DNA from: CAZXTR01 sp964643615
GTDB taxonomy: Bacteria; Pseudomonadota; Alphaproteobacteria; CAAHEQ01; UBA3637
DNA: 64,000 nt
NCBI GenBank assembly: GCA_964643615.1
Contig: CAZXTR010000002.1
Span: forward strand, 1-64,000
Direction of reading: 5' to 3'
Position 1 is the first letter of the stretch; the number at the start of each line of letters is the position of its first letter. Below are positions 16,901-25,542 of the stretch, piece by piece. The position numbers were made by a program, and so were the translations under genes. Below the pieces are notes generated by a model. It was not told the origin of the DNA. It saw nothing but the letters and a program-made list of their open reading frames with translations, and ran no database searches.

Positions 16901-19900
16901 AAAGATGGTGAATTTATTGGAGCTTTCCCTTATGGTGATTCATTATGGAATTCTAAAGATATTTTAATAGGTCGTATTTTAAAGGCTGGCGTTGCTGTTG
17001 ACCCATCTGGACAATTGTTAGGGTGGGCACGTTATGATGGGACAGTTGTTAATATCTCAGGTCAAGTGCTTGGGATTGTTCAATCAGATGGTCGTGTTAT
17101 CGGGGCTAAAAAAACAGTTATTGGTGCGTATATACCTTTCGGAACGTTGGCGTTTGATGAAAAAGGAATTACAATAGGGGCTGTGGACTTTAATGGTGTT
17201 GTGAAAGATGGTAAAAATTCTTCATTAGGAACTGTTATCGATTCACTTGTTATCAACAAGCAATCAGGAGTTGTCGGTTCAATATTGCCTGAAGGTTTCG
17301 CAACAAATGAACAGGGTAAGGTTTTTGGGACTGTTGCTCCAAATGCGACGGTTGTTCCGGGCATTGAAATAGAGAGTTTAAATGGCTATTTAAATCCGAA
17401 TTTGCGTATGATTAATCAAGACAAAAAGGTTATTGGAGGCAGTGTTCCTTTTGGGGTTGCTCTGGGATTGGATTTGTCTATTGTGGGAAATGTGACGCCA
17501 GATGCGCGTGTTATTTTTAATCGTTCTCCAGTTGCAGTTGCTTTGCCAGATATGACTATGTATGATTCTGTTGGTAAAATGTGGGGAGGTATTATTCCAT
17601 TAAACGTTGTTATAGGACGTGATGGACATGTGGTTGGGCGAACATCGGTTTCGAATGCCGTTTTGGATTTTGACGCAAAGAAATTAGGATCGTTGATGCC
17701 ATTTGGTACCGTGTTTGGTGCAAATAACAAATTGCTTGGAATTGGAATGATGAATGGTGTAGCGGTTAATGACGATGCTAAGCCTTTGGGGTTTGTTGGT
17801 GTTGATGGTGCGGTTGTTGATAGTAGTGGTGTGGTTGTTGGTCGTGTGATGCAGGATGGCACGATTATTGAAACACTGAACCGAGATGTTTACGGTGTTA
17901 TGCCGGATGTTGGAGATGTCGTCGCTTCTGGGGTTGCTATAAACTTGAAGTCAGAATTGTTGGGGCGTTCAATGCCGTCGGGACATGTACTTGATGCGAA
18001 AGATGATATTGTTGCATGGGTTTTGGATGATGCTACTTTGTTTGGAACGAATGGAGATTTGGCAGGCGCTTTAGTCCCTTATAGAACAGCGATTGATTAT
18101 CAAGCCAATGTTTTGGGAAATACGACTGGTAACGGTGAACTTGTAAGTGTTCAAGGGGCTGTTATTGGGACTTTGGCCACGAATGGTGCCGTTAAAGGAA
18201 GTCACGTGTTAAAAACTTTAGGTGCTATCGTTCCAAAAGAGCTGGTTTCTCACGAATGTAAAATCGTTGGGCAACCACGTTTAGATGGTCGTATCATTGA
18301 TGCAAAAGGAGTTGTTGTTGGTGTGTTGAATTTAGATGGCTCTGCCCAAAATTTAAAAGGAGAACCTTTGGGTGGTGTTGTCGTTAAAGGGTCTGTGATT
18401 GCTCAAGATGGAACATTGTTAGGTCGCACTTTACCAGATGCAGATGTGGTCGATTTATCAGGGGCGTCTATCGGTTGTTCTTTGTCCGATGGATCTGTGA
18501 TTGACAAAAATGGTAACGTTATTGGTAAAGTTCTAAAACGGGGACTTGTTCTCGATAAAGACGGAAATGTTGTTGGTCGTGTAAAGCGCAATGGAAGCGT
18601 TGTTGATGCTTCTGGAAATGTTGTTGGTCGTGTTTTGGGCAATGGTGATGTTGTGAATACTTCTGGCAATGTCATCGGCCGTGTTGTTGATGTGAAAAAA
18701 GATCAATTACTTTATGGTGATGATGGTAAAATTTTGGGTTCTATGGACAAGGTGGGGCGTGTTTTCGATAATAAAGGAAGGCATTTGTTTGCGGTTGCTC
18801 CAGATGGCAAATTATATGATCCTGCGGGTAATTTAATAGGTTCTGTTGATGATGAAGGAAATATCCGTAATTTGGCCGGAGAGATTGTTGGCAAAGTTGG
18901 GAAAAATTCTGTTTCTGAATCGCCTAAGTATTTATACGGTGATAATGGACGTATTATTGGACGAGTTAAAGGGAATAAAATTTATGATTTGAACGGTAAA
19001 GAGATGGGGGCTGTTTTGCCCGATGGTACGGTAATGTTGCATGGCAAAAAGTTGGGAAAATTAGATGCAAATGGTAACATTATCAAAGATGCAGAGAAGG
19101 GAAAAGGTGTCGGCAGTATTCGAGATGGTAAGTTGTATGATGAAAATGGCAATGTAGTAAGCTATATTCGAGGGAACAAGATTTACGATTCTGATGGTAA
19201 TTTGATTGGCGAAATCTTACCCGATGGCACGGTGATGTTGCATGGTGAAAAATTGGGTAAATTGGATGCAAATGGTAATATTATTGCTGACGGTACGGGG
19301 GGATTTATCTCTGGGAAAATAGAAGATATTTTAGGTAAATCTGAAATTGCAACGGAAGGTGCGCGTCAAATTGATATGGGAGGGCGCTCCCTCTTGATTT
19401 TGCCAGATAAAACGATTATTGATCCCTTGACAAACTCTATTGTTGGATATTTGGGAGCTGATAGTATACCGTATTCGACAAGTGGGAATCGGTTGTCGGA
19501 TGATATGGATGGTTCTAAACCATTTATGCAAGAAGCGGTTAAGTTTACCCCTGAACAAGCACAACAAATGCAACAGATGTTGGCAAATCGCCGTCAACAG
19601 ATGAAATCAAAAATATCTTCGAACAACGAATCTGGGGAGAGCCAATTATCAAAGTTGATTCCTGATGCACGTATTTTGGCGCGGTCCAATCCAAAAATTG
19701 CTAAGGATTTTGGGTCGAAGACAGTTTCTTCATGGCCTGTTCCAATGGATAGGATGATTTTAAAAGACAAGTCTATTCCTGCGGTTTTGTCGCGGTCAAT
19801 TGACTCGCGTTATATGAGCGTTCCTGCTTCGGCGGTTGTTGAACGTCATGTTTATGCCGAAGATGGTCGGAATATTTTGATTCCTGCGGGCAGTAAATTA

Positions 19901-20737
19901 ATTGGTAAGGTGAGTGGTAGTCCTGGCAAAAATCGTGTGGCAAAAGTTGAAATTTCTTGGGAAAGACTTATTCGTCCGGATGGCGGTTCTTTCACATTGC
20001 AAGGTGTTTCTGGCGATGCTCAAGGTCGTGGTGGTGTTGCTGGGTATTTGGATGAAATGTTCTTGGCTAAGTATGGAAAACCTTTGTTGCAATCCAGTTT
20101 GACTTCGGCGATTAGTTATATGATTGCGGTAGATGATGCGGTGACTCAAAATTCAGATACAGGGACTACGGTTCAATCGGATAAGTCTGAAGCAGCAAAA
20201 GAGGCCCGTCAAAATTTTGTCAGCGATATGGAAATGATTTTTAATCAAATGATCGAAGATTCATCGAATATTCCGCCGATTGTATTTATTCCTTCGGGGA
20301 CTCGGTTAACTGTTTTTGCGATGGAAGATTTGTGGTTGCGGTCTGAACAAGATGATGAAGACGAATACGAAAAAAAATTCGGGACTGATTCTAAAGGGGC
20401 TCAGAATGCTCCTGAAGGCTATGGTTTTGCGAATCGTCCTTTGAATAAGGATAAGTCTTTTGGGAATGGTGGGACGAAGATTTTGCCTCAAAATGGTAAT
20501 GTGACAACGGGGAATGTAAATCAAGGAACGGGATATTATGAACCTTCTTATGGTGCTGGAGATATTGTTTATGGTGATTTGCAAGAAAACGTTCGAACCA
20601 ATACAGGTAAAACATCTTTAGAGGAAGTTTATTCTGATACCCCTATTGAAAATACAGGGATGCCTTCTGATGTTGGGCGTATATCTAAGCCTTTAGAAAA
20701 TACGGGGAAAACACAAATAAAGAAATCTTTATTTTAG
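13994..20737 (+). CDS. virB10: Giant VirB10/TrbI-like T4SS protein with about 1600 residues of 17-residue repeats
   Basis: The 2247-residue product has, in order: a short cytoplasmic tail, a membrane helix (about 26-48), a proline-rich stretch, an Ig-like domain resembling ASH/Hydin modules (about 75-190; DRIIVGGSSESIVTLTAKGN, then SCNIKVLWSPVS), a repeat region (about 217-1830), a Gln/Met-rich linker, and a VirB10/TrbI C-domain (about 1915-2125; IPAGSKLIGKVSG, LIRPDGGSFTLQGV, PSGTRLTVFAMEDL). VirB10 spans both membranes and forms the outer-membrane channel; usual length is 380-480 residues. Long repeat insertions in VirB10 homologues are known from CagY and DotG, but this repeat is different. 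Asn/Gly-rich tail. ATG 13994 lacks a good Shine-Dalgarno; ATG 14006 is the alternative. virB11 starts 12 bases after. Confidence 0.85.
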   Translation: MLGRMEDKTLNNSSLSEQYVKKSNRLLFAGGIIGTVIFLVLVLFSAVSSPPEETPLPPIESGEIGLGMVNSEELRGDALLVASPDSLDLDRIIVGGSSESIVTLTAKGNAVRIHSISLAEIQQDGFIIESDCPLKDQEMRVDSSCNIKVLWSPVSVRRLQNNLIIQWSASDEVTASKFQKLMITLVGQSTDSKDCIICEDSAASALAAEKGTLDPETGIYLSDTGEVLGIIEPELVPISLRGVSMGTVKIATREVVDSSGQVIGRLLADNTIVTPELKVLGAALPVTSVLDEKGIVIGELLNDGTVINGVKDVIGVPMPDGTILSNGKIIGSVMPWSVVLNLSSNAVGVTRKDGTVINPQKQTIGRVLPGGLVVDVEGTIVGGVVPKGLAIGAGRKLLGTVLQSGKVFNAGQQVATVTMDGIVLDMSNVPIGNVVREGLVIDPKGTVVAFINSAGRAIDREGKSLGALNPDGSVGAGKNMIGALLPQGRVIGYDLKIQGLGLSDGSVVRLNGDLIGKLLSTGYSVDLDNKVLGAVVPKGTAIAEGCVLLGIINLDGQVLGETSELVGTVNPDKKIIGSKGDIIGSVTPIGAVVNPAGVFVGFVRMDGKVVDKSGQVIGCVNPAGTVVDEHGVMIGQVVKVGTVLDANGNPTSMTVVGTDVFDETVRRIGALINNQVVNDAGKIFGFVAPDGVVMSPKGTFLGRFSNSVGYALSPEGVRFGRVLPDLTVVGIEKNDILGALIADGSQLLNIKNERIGFVRADGVPVTSDQAPLGVIRADGSVVSAEGLILGGLMPKGLVVDWNGSVIGSVGDMAKVVSASGDEVGVVNLNGTVVRQGAIVGMVFPEPSIPLGADGSVLGFLTINGSVNKDGKPIGHITAGGNIFDNRGKIIGSLVRLGAVVGSGLEVNGYLEFDGSLKSQANTVIGHMMPNGYVVDDNGAEVGHLIARQTVVDLTGGFIGIASVDGRVFGKDGEFIGAFPYGDSLWNSKDILIGRILKAGVAVDPSGQLLGWARYDGTVVNISGQVLGIVQSDGRVIGAKKTVIGAYIPFGTLAFDEKGITIGAVDFNGVVKDGKNSSLGTVIDSLVINKQSGVVGSILPEGFATNEQGKVFGTVAPNATVVPGIEIESLNGYLNPNLRMINQDKKVIGGSVPFGVALGLDLSIVGNVTPDARVIFNRSPVAVALPDMTMYDSVGKMWGGIIPLNVVIGRDGHVVGRTSVSNAVLDFDAKKLGSLMPFGTVFGANNKLLGIGMMNGVAVNDDAKPLGFVGVDGAVVDSSGVVVGRVMQDGTIIETLNRDVYGVMPDVGDVVASGVAINLKSELLGRSMPSGHVLDAKDDIVAWVLDDATLFGTNGDLAGALVPYRTAIDYQANVLGNTTGNGELVSVQGAVIGTLATNGAVKGSHVLKTLGAIVPKELVSHECKIVGQPRLDGRIIDAKGVVVGVLNLDGSAQNLKGEPLGGVVVKGSVIAQDGTLLGRTLPDADVVDLSGASIGCSLSDGSVIDKNGNVIGKVLKRGLVLDKDGNVVGRVKRNGSVVDASGNVVGRVLGNGDVVNTSGNVIGRVVDVKKDQLLYGDDGKILGSMDKVGRVFDNKGRHLFAVAPDGKLYDPAGNLIGSVDDEGNIRNLAGEIVGKVGKNSVSESPKYLYGDNGRIIGRVKGNKIYDLNGKEMGAVLPDGTVMLHGKKLGKLDANGNIIKDAEKGKGVGSIRDGKLYDENGNVVSYIRGNKIYDSDGNLIGEILPDGTVMLHGEKLGKLDANGNIIADGTGGFISGKIEDILGKSEIATEGARQIDMGGRSLLILPDKTIIDPLTNSIVGYLGADSIPYSTSGNRLSDDMDGSKPFMQEAVKFTPEQAQQMQQMLANRRQQMKSKISSNNESGESQLSKLIPDARILARSNPKIAKDFGSKTVSSWPVPMDRMILKDKSIPAVLSRSIDSRYMSVPASAVVERHVYAEDGRNILIPAGSKLIGKVSGSPGKNRVAKVEISWERLIRPDGGSFTLQGVSGDAQGRGGVAGYLDEMFLAKYGKPLLQSSLTSAISYMIAVDDAVTQNSDTGTTVQSDKSEAAKEARQNFVSDMEMIFNQMIEDSSNIPPIVFIPSGTRLTVFAMEDLWLRSEQDDEDEYEKKFGTDSKGAQNAPEGYGFANRPLNKDKSFGNGGTKILPQNGNVTTGNVNQGTGYYEPSYGAGDIVYGDLQENVRTNTGKTSLEEVYSDTPIENTGMPSDVGRISKPLENTGKTQIKKSLF
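14640..19490 (+). repeat. Tandem protein repeat region inside virB10 (consensus GxVIGxVxPDGTVVDxx)
   Basis: Degenerate 17-codon units, one after another. The most regular stretch is 18510-18690, where GNVIGKVLKRGLVLDKD, GNVVGRVKRNGSVVDAS and GNVVGRVLGNGDVVNTS follow in perfect register. At 17 residues per unit the region would hold about 90-95 copies, but spacing drifts by one to three residues. Near 18940-19290 two longer, near-identical blocks recur (GNKIYD, DGTVMLHGxKLGKLDANGNI). Glycine turns alternate with Val/Ile strands, suggesting a beta-solenoid or beta-roll. DNA copies are diverged, so recent expansion is limited to the 3' part. Confidence 0.85.
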
Positions 20738-20749
20738 GAGAAGAGGATT

Positions 20750-21739
20750 GTGGCGGATTTATCCATTTCTGAAACTTATAAGGTTTTAGAGTCGGCTTTG
20801 CGGCCCCTTTCTTATTGGTATACCCAAGATAATGTGGAAGAGATTGCCGTTGACCATCCTGGTTCAATTTGGATACGGCGACGTGGGAGATACGAATTTC
20901 CTTGGATTGAACAGCAAGATTCTTCTTTAACGCGTTCCTATTTGAACAACATCCTTTACATTATTGCGAACAGTTATGACAATGCATTTAATCCCGTCGA
21001 AGGGACACCAGTGGTTTATGCGACGTTGCCAGGGGGGCATCGTTTTACGGGGATATCTGGACGGAACGTCATGTATGATAATGATGATTTAACGGGTGGT
21101 GTTGCTTTGGCTATTCGCGTGTATAGGGACGATTTAAGCATTGGCTTTTCGGACTTTAATTTATCGCAAGGGGAAAGGTTGAAGCGTCTTAATAAATTGC
21201 AAGGGGTTGAAGATCCAGATGATCCTTACGAAAGACTTTTACTTTCGATACAAAAGGGCGAACATGTTTTGATTAGTGGTGCAACGGCAACAGGGAAAAC
21301 GACCTTTTTAAATAATATGATTAAATTGTTGGAGCCACATAAACGTGTTTTGACAATTGAAGATACTCGAGAATTAATTGTTCCACACCGTAATCGTGTT
21401 CACATTGTTTTACCTCGAACAGAGCAAACGAATAATTTTACTTATGCGAAGGTGATTGATTTAGCCGTGCGCTTTACACCAGATGCGATTATTGGAGGAG
21501 AAGTTTCGACATCAAATGCAGCGGCTTTATGGGAATTGATGGGATCTGGGCATGAAAATTGCTTTGCAACGATTCATGCAGAAGACCCAACAGAGGCTTA
21601 TAAAGCTTTTGTTGCAAGGATTATGCGTACTTATCCTTCTATTGATAGGGATAAGACGTTATTGGAAATGAAAGAAAAGTTGAGAGTTGTTCAAATTAAC
21701 CGTGCAGGAAATATGCGCGCAGTGACGGCGATTACATAG
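20750..21739 (+). CDS. virB11: VirB11/DotB family T4SS traffic ATPase
   Basis: Hexameric cytoplasmic ATPase that powers assembly and substrate transfer in type IV secretion. The 329-residue protein has an N-terminal domain, Walker A GATATGKT (177-184), the Asp box with TIEDTRELIV, Walker B region PDAIIGGEVS and the His box ATIHAEDP (near 275). Length matches VirB11. The start is GTG at 20750 with AGGAGAAGAGG upstream. It is the last gene of the operon and lies directly after virB10, as in canonical VirB loci. A single ATPase is present; neither VirB4 nor VirD4 is in this window. Confidence 0.92.
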   Translation: MADLSISETYKVLESALRPLSYWYTQDNVEEIAVDHPGSIWIRRRGRYEFPWIEQQDSSLTRSYLNNILYIIANSYDNAFNPVEGTPVVYATLPGGHRFTGISGRNVMYDNDDLTGGVALAIRVYRDDLSIGFSDFNLSQGERLKRLNKLQGVEDPDDPYERLLLSIQKGEHVLISGATATGKTTFLNNMIKLLEPHKRVLTIEDTRELIVPHRNRVHIVLPRTEQTNNFTYAKVIDLAVRFTPDAIIGGEVSTSNAAALWELMGSGHENCFATIHAEDPTEAYKAFVARIMRTYPSIDRDKTLLEMKEKLRVVQINRAGNMRAVTAIT

Positions 21740-21753
21740 ACTTAAAAAATGCA

Positions 21754-21782
21754 TTGTAATAAAGAAAGTTTTTTTTTATAAT
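21754..21782 (+). promoter_or_regulatory. Promoter of the pilin-like adhesin gene
   Basis: TTGTAA, 17-base spacer, perfect TATAAT, in the gap after virB11. Leader of about 27 bases with GGGGGAGG seven bases before ATG 21816. It implies the adhesin is transcribed independently of the T4SS operon. Confidence 0.7.
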
Positions 21783-21815
21783 GGATTTAAACTTATTTAT
21801 GGGGGAGGACGTTGA

Positions 21816-24800
21816 ATGTTAGAAGAAGTATTAAAAAAGGTGAAAAATCTTTTCAGAAAAGATTCGGGGAATCATTCTTTGTGTAAGCAACGTTCAGAAA
21901 AACAGAAAAATCAATTTATTATTGTTGGCCATGGGATGGTCGAGATGCTAGCGGTACTTGCTTTGGTAGGCGTATTGTCGGTAGGAGGTGTTACATGGTA
22001 TCAATCTAGTCTACGGAAAGCAAAATCGAACGATTTGTGGAAAGAGGTTATGTTGCGAAGCATAGCGACGCGGACGGCTCCTGACTTTATGATCCTTAAA
22101 AATGGGGAAGAATTTAACTTAGCAGGCTTATCAAATACGACGAGCAATGGTTATACTATAAAATCATTAAAATCGAATGGAGCGTCTTATTATATAGAGT
22201 TATCAAATGTTCCGTCGGCGACATGTAAAACGATGTTGAAATCTGTGCCAGAGGGGGTACGCCATATTACAGTAGGCGATAGCACTATGTACGATGGAAG
22301 CGACAAGAGCATCTGTGACAGTGAAAGTGCAATGCGCTTTGCGGTGTGTTTTGGCGTAACATGTACGTCGGTTGATTTGTGCAAAAATGTAGACTGTGGA
22401 GATAATGGGTGGTGTAATCAGGCGGAAGGGATATGTTATTGTAATCAAGGTTTTGTGAGGGATGCAGCGAATAGCTCGTGCATAGTTGATCCGTGTCCGC
22501 CAGAAATGAGATGTTGCAATGGTGGTAGTAAATTTGTGTCTGGGGGAGCATGTTCATGTCAATGTCTATGGCCATGGATGGGGTCGGACTGTACAGAATT
22601 GGATAATGTGTGTATGCCGACGGTGTCGGGGCATTCTTCAATCGATTGTGGGGCTCATGGGCAATGTATAGAGGATCCGTCATCTGATGTTCCGACAAAG
22701 AGTCCAAAATGTGAATGCGATAATTGTTATAGCGGAAATTTATGTGATCAAAGAGATGAGTGTTGTTTTCAAATGATGGAAAATCCAAATTTATGTAGCG
22801 GACACGGTGATTGTTTTGATGTTAGCGATAGTGGCAGGTTATTCCTATCTTGTAACTGCGATTCCGGATACAAAAATACAAAGTTCTATTCGAAAGAGTA
22901 TCACACCGCCGATGCTCTAGAAATGGGAGTAATTAGTTGCGATACGTGTGACACAGGGTATTATCGCTCTGATGAGAATACTTGCTCGGCATGTCCGACA
23001 AATGAAGGTGTTGAAGGTTGGTCACAAGAAGACAAGGCTACTACATTTAATGGGAGTTGTGTGTATCAAGTGCATGCTGATTGTGAAACGGTTTATTTGC
23101 CTCAAGGCGCTGCTTGTGTATTGGGAGAGTTGAATGGAGTATGTTCAGAGACCCATGAGTGTGTGCCGGATTGTGGTGAGACCGCATGGTGGAATGGTAC
23201 GAACTGCTCATGTTTGGAAGGTTATTATTCAGCAGGCGGGATAATAGATAATGAGACACATACGTGTACAGCATGTCCGGAAAATTCATTTAATGAAGGA
23301 ACGGGTAATACATCTTGTACGTGTGCAGTGGGATACTTTTCAGCAGACGGGACAACAAATAATGAGACGCATATGTGTACGCCGTGTTGTCCAGATGATC
23401 CCGAAAGTTTAGAGCCGAACTTTGAAAAATGTCCTCCGTCGACGACGGAGCCGGGACAAATGTCCTGTACGTGTGCAGATAAGGAATGGGTATCGGATTC
23501 ATCGTCACAATATTATAACACATGCGCCATAGTGTGTGGAACAGAACTTTGTAATGAAGGACAATATTGCAAAGATGCAAACACATCGCACACGGAGCGT
23601 ACTCCATTGGAATGTGCAGATTTACCCCCAGAGAAAGCGAGTATTTATGTAGGCGGACGTTTGTATACGAATTTTAAACCAGGTTTCACCTCGTGGTGGG
23701 ACGCCGACAGCATTTGTAGAGCTTATGGTAGTTCATTGGCGACACAAGCCATTATTGGACATACGGGTGATGCCGCCCAGTGGGTTGAAACAGATTTATA
23801 TGAAAAATGGGAAAAGGAGTTTCTTCTTAAAGGTAATAGAACATGGTTAGCAGACGACGTATCAAGTATACTCGCACAAACAGTGTCGATTAGTGGGAGT
23901 TTGCAGGGATTTGCTAGAGCAAGAACGGACAGTATAATAAATGAGTTTATTTGTCAAAAAGAATATACGCCAAACTGTTCAGAAAATTCAACGTTTGATC
24001 CTGCAAGCGGTTCATGTTTATGCGACATAGGGTATTATAATGCGGTGGATGGTACATCCGACAATGGTCAAATCTGTACTGAATGTGCCGATGATACATT
24101 CAATTATGAAAAAGGAAGTAAGTTTTGTTGTGGAGAGGGAGAGTACATTGCTGATACCAATGAATCAGATTATTTCCCCCATCCAGATCATTGTGCAACT
24201 ATCCCGACAAGCCCCGATTTTTCATTTATGCTGAATGGCTATAAGATGGATATATATGCTACAAACAAGGTTCCTTCGTGGTGGGATTCCAATAATTTGT
24301 GTAAGGCATTGGGGCAAACATTGATGACAGCGGAAGCCGTAAAATGGACAGGTTCAAAGGCATCGTGGCAGGGGGTACCTGAATCAGTGATTCTATGGAA
24401 TAATATTTCGCCATATACAAGCTGGACGAACTATACTTTTATGCAACCAGAACGGTATGGGGAAGGTATGTATTTCTATAGTAAGAGTAATGATCTAGGT
24501 ATGCGCAACATTGGGTATACATCTAAATTAAAGTCCCCAGCCGGATATGATGTAGTTGTTGTATGCCAAGAGCCTTTCTCGAAGACTTGCCCTGCTAATG
24601 CAACCCTTACAGAAGAAGTGATAGTGGACTGTCAATGCAATGAAGGGTATTATGCCCAAGATGGTGGGCGTACTATGGCCTGTACGCAGTGTTCTTCGGG
24701 AACATATAATGTAGGCACTGGCAGCACAATGTGTTGCACTTCTGGGGTTGAATATATGAAAGATACGAACGAAAGTGACACTATTCCCCATCGAACAAGT

Positions 24801-25193
24801 TGTGCTACTATGCCTGCTGTTAAACTCGCATATCAAGAAGGTGGTACAACATATAATTATTATGGATATAAAAGAAATCTTAATTATTCGTGGTGGGATG
24901 CTGAATCTATTTGTGCTTCGGCAGGGGGGCGTTTGTTATCAATAGCCGAATATGGATCTGGGGATGGTTCTCTTGCCGATAGGATGATCTCCTATTGGGA
25001 ATCTCAAGGGATTACCTGGGGCGGGGGAAATTACGGATATTATGGGACTTTTCATGTATGGACATCGGAATATCAATATGGTGGGGCTGCGAACCCGTAT
25101 AAGACACTTGTGAATTTGATAGATTATAAAACATCATATTCGATGAAAACAAATGTGGGAACGATGAAAGGTGTCTTATGTGCAATACCATAA
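21816..25193 (+). CDS. Giant prepilin-like surface protein with EGF-like and C-type-lectin-like modules
   Basis: A 1125-residue protein. Residues 1-40 are a long basic leader ending GHG, followed by MVEMLAVLALVGVLSVGG, a type IV prepilin-like N-terminal helix with cleavage expected after Gly40. The ectodomain is cysteine-rich: EGF-like modules at about 185-360 (CGDNGWC, CGAHGQC, CSGHGDC, each followed by CxC), several GCC2/ephrin-receptor-like repeats (CTACPENSFNEGTGNTSC), and three modules with the motif WWDxxxxC (about 615-715, 795-920, 1000-1124) resembling C-type-lectin folds, with late Trp and final Cys. Likely a minor pilin or tip adhesin. The prepilin peptidase at 49298 could process it. 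Its glycan ligand, if any, is unknown. Confidence 0.75.
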   Translation: MLEEVLKKVKNLFRKDSGNHSLCKQRSEKQKNQFIIVGHGMVEMLAVLALVGVLSVGGVTWYQSSLRKAKSNDLWKEVMLRSIATRTAPDFMILKNGEEFNLAGLSNTTSNGYTIKSLKSNGASYYIELSNVPSATCKTMLKSVPEGVRHITVGDSTMYDGSDKSICDSESAMRFAVCFGVTCTSVDLCKNVDCGDNGWCNQAEGICYCNQGFVRDAANSSCIVDPCPPEMRCCNGGSKFVSGGACSCQCLWPWMGSDCTELDNVCMPTVSGHSSIDCGAHGQCIEDPSSDVPTKSPKCECDNCYSGNLCDQRDECCFQMMENPNLCSGHGDCFDVSDSGRLFLSCNCDSGYKNTKFYSKEYHTADALEMGVISCDTCDTGYYRSDENTCSACPTNEGVEGWSQEDKATTFNGSCVYQVHADCETVYLPQGAACVLGELNGVCSETHECVPDCGETAWWNGTNCSCLEGYYSAGGIIDNETHTCTACPENSFNEGTGNTSCTCAVGYFSADGTTNNETHMCTPCCPDDPESLEPNFEKCPPSTTEPGQMSCTCADKEWVSDSSSQYYNTCAIVCGTELCNEGQYCKDANTSHTERTPLECADLPPEKASIYVGGRLYTNFKPGFTSWWDADSICRAYGSSLATQAIIGHTGDAAQWVETDLYEKWEKEFLLKGNRTWLADDVSSILAQTVSISGSLQGFARARTDSIINEFICQKEYTPNCSENSTFDPASGSCLCDIGYYNAVDGTSDNGQICTECADDTFNYEKGSKFCCGEGEYIADTNESDYFPHPDHCATIPTSPDFSFMLNGYKMDIYATNKVPSWWDSNNLCKALGQTLMTAEAVKWTGSKASWQGVPESVILWNNISPYTSWTNYTFMQPERYGEGMYFYSKSNDLGMRNIGYTSKLKSPAGYDVVVVCQEPFSKTCPANATLTEEVIVDCQCNEGYYAQDGGRTMACTQCSSGTYNVGTGSTMCCTSGVEYMKDTNESDTIPHRTSCATMPAVKLAYQEGGTTYNYYGYKRNLNYSWWDAESICASAGGRLLSIAEYGSGDGSLADRMISYWESQGITWGGGNYGYYGTFHVWTSEYQYGGAANPYKTLVNLIDYKTSYSMKTNVGTMKGVLCAIP

Positions 25194-25420
25194 GGTGCAA
25201 AGACGTGTAGAGAATCAAATACCTTTTAAGTTGTTCTCAAGTTTTGTTGACGGTTGGTTTCTCTTATGCTTGGATAAATGGTAGCAATTTGGTGCGAAAA
25301 ACTATTATTGTTTGGTGAATGGATACTATTTTATTCCGAAAGCTAATCATCGTCAATCTATAGTACTATAAGTGATGTTCAACGTATAGCTATTTATAAA
25401 TTTTAAATTATTAGGAGCTA

Positions 25421-25443
25421 GGGCTTAACAGCCCCCTTTTCTT
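25421..25443 (+). terminator. Hairpin terminator downstream of the adhesin gene
   Basis: GGGCT-taac-AGCCC followed by CCTTTTCTT. Short 5-pair stem, so moderate confidence, and it lies about 230 bases after the stop codon. Confidence 0.4.
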
Positions 25444-25481
25444 ATTCGGACTATTTTATGAATGAATTAAATGTTAAAAAC

Positions 25482-25510
25482 TTGCTCCCCCTTTCATAAC
25501 ACGATATAAT
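25482..25510 (+). promoter_or_regulatory. Promoter of ampG-like gene
   Basis: TTGCTC, 17-base spacer, perfect TATAAT, 33 bases before ATG 25543. Confidence 0.65.
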
Positions 25511-25542
25511 CCAATCTAAACTTGTTTAAAAAAGGAAAAACC

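Larger units (their letters stand above)
25194..25521. other. 328-base intergenic region
   Basis: No gene seen. Carries the weak terminator at 25421 and the ampG promoter at 25482. The first 200 bases are AT-rich without repeats or recognisable RNA. Confidence 0.5.

Noticed and set aside
17416..17862. 148-codon minus-strand open frame (and several similar ones at 14650-18900)
   Set aside because: Antisense shadows of the virB10 repeat codons; Pro/Thr-rich, no start signals, no family.
14640..19490. CRISPR or DNA tandem repeat array
   Set aside because: Repetition is at the protein level inside one open frame; DNA units are diverged and there are no spacers.
5408..21739. Dot/Icm (type IVB) classification
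   Set aside because: Repeat-rich VirB10 recalls DotG, but the order lipoprotein-VirB8-VirB9-VirB10-VirB11 and the domain signatures fit a VirB-like system better; no DotA, DotC, IcmB or IcmO seen.
22285..22788. 167-codon minus-strand frame opposite the EGF-like region
   Set aside because: His/Tyr/Pro-rich shadow of a coherent cysteine-rich protein.
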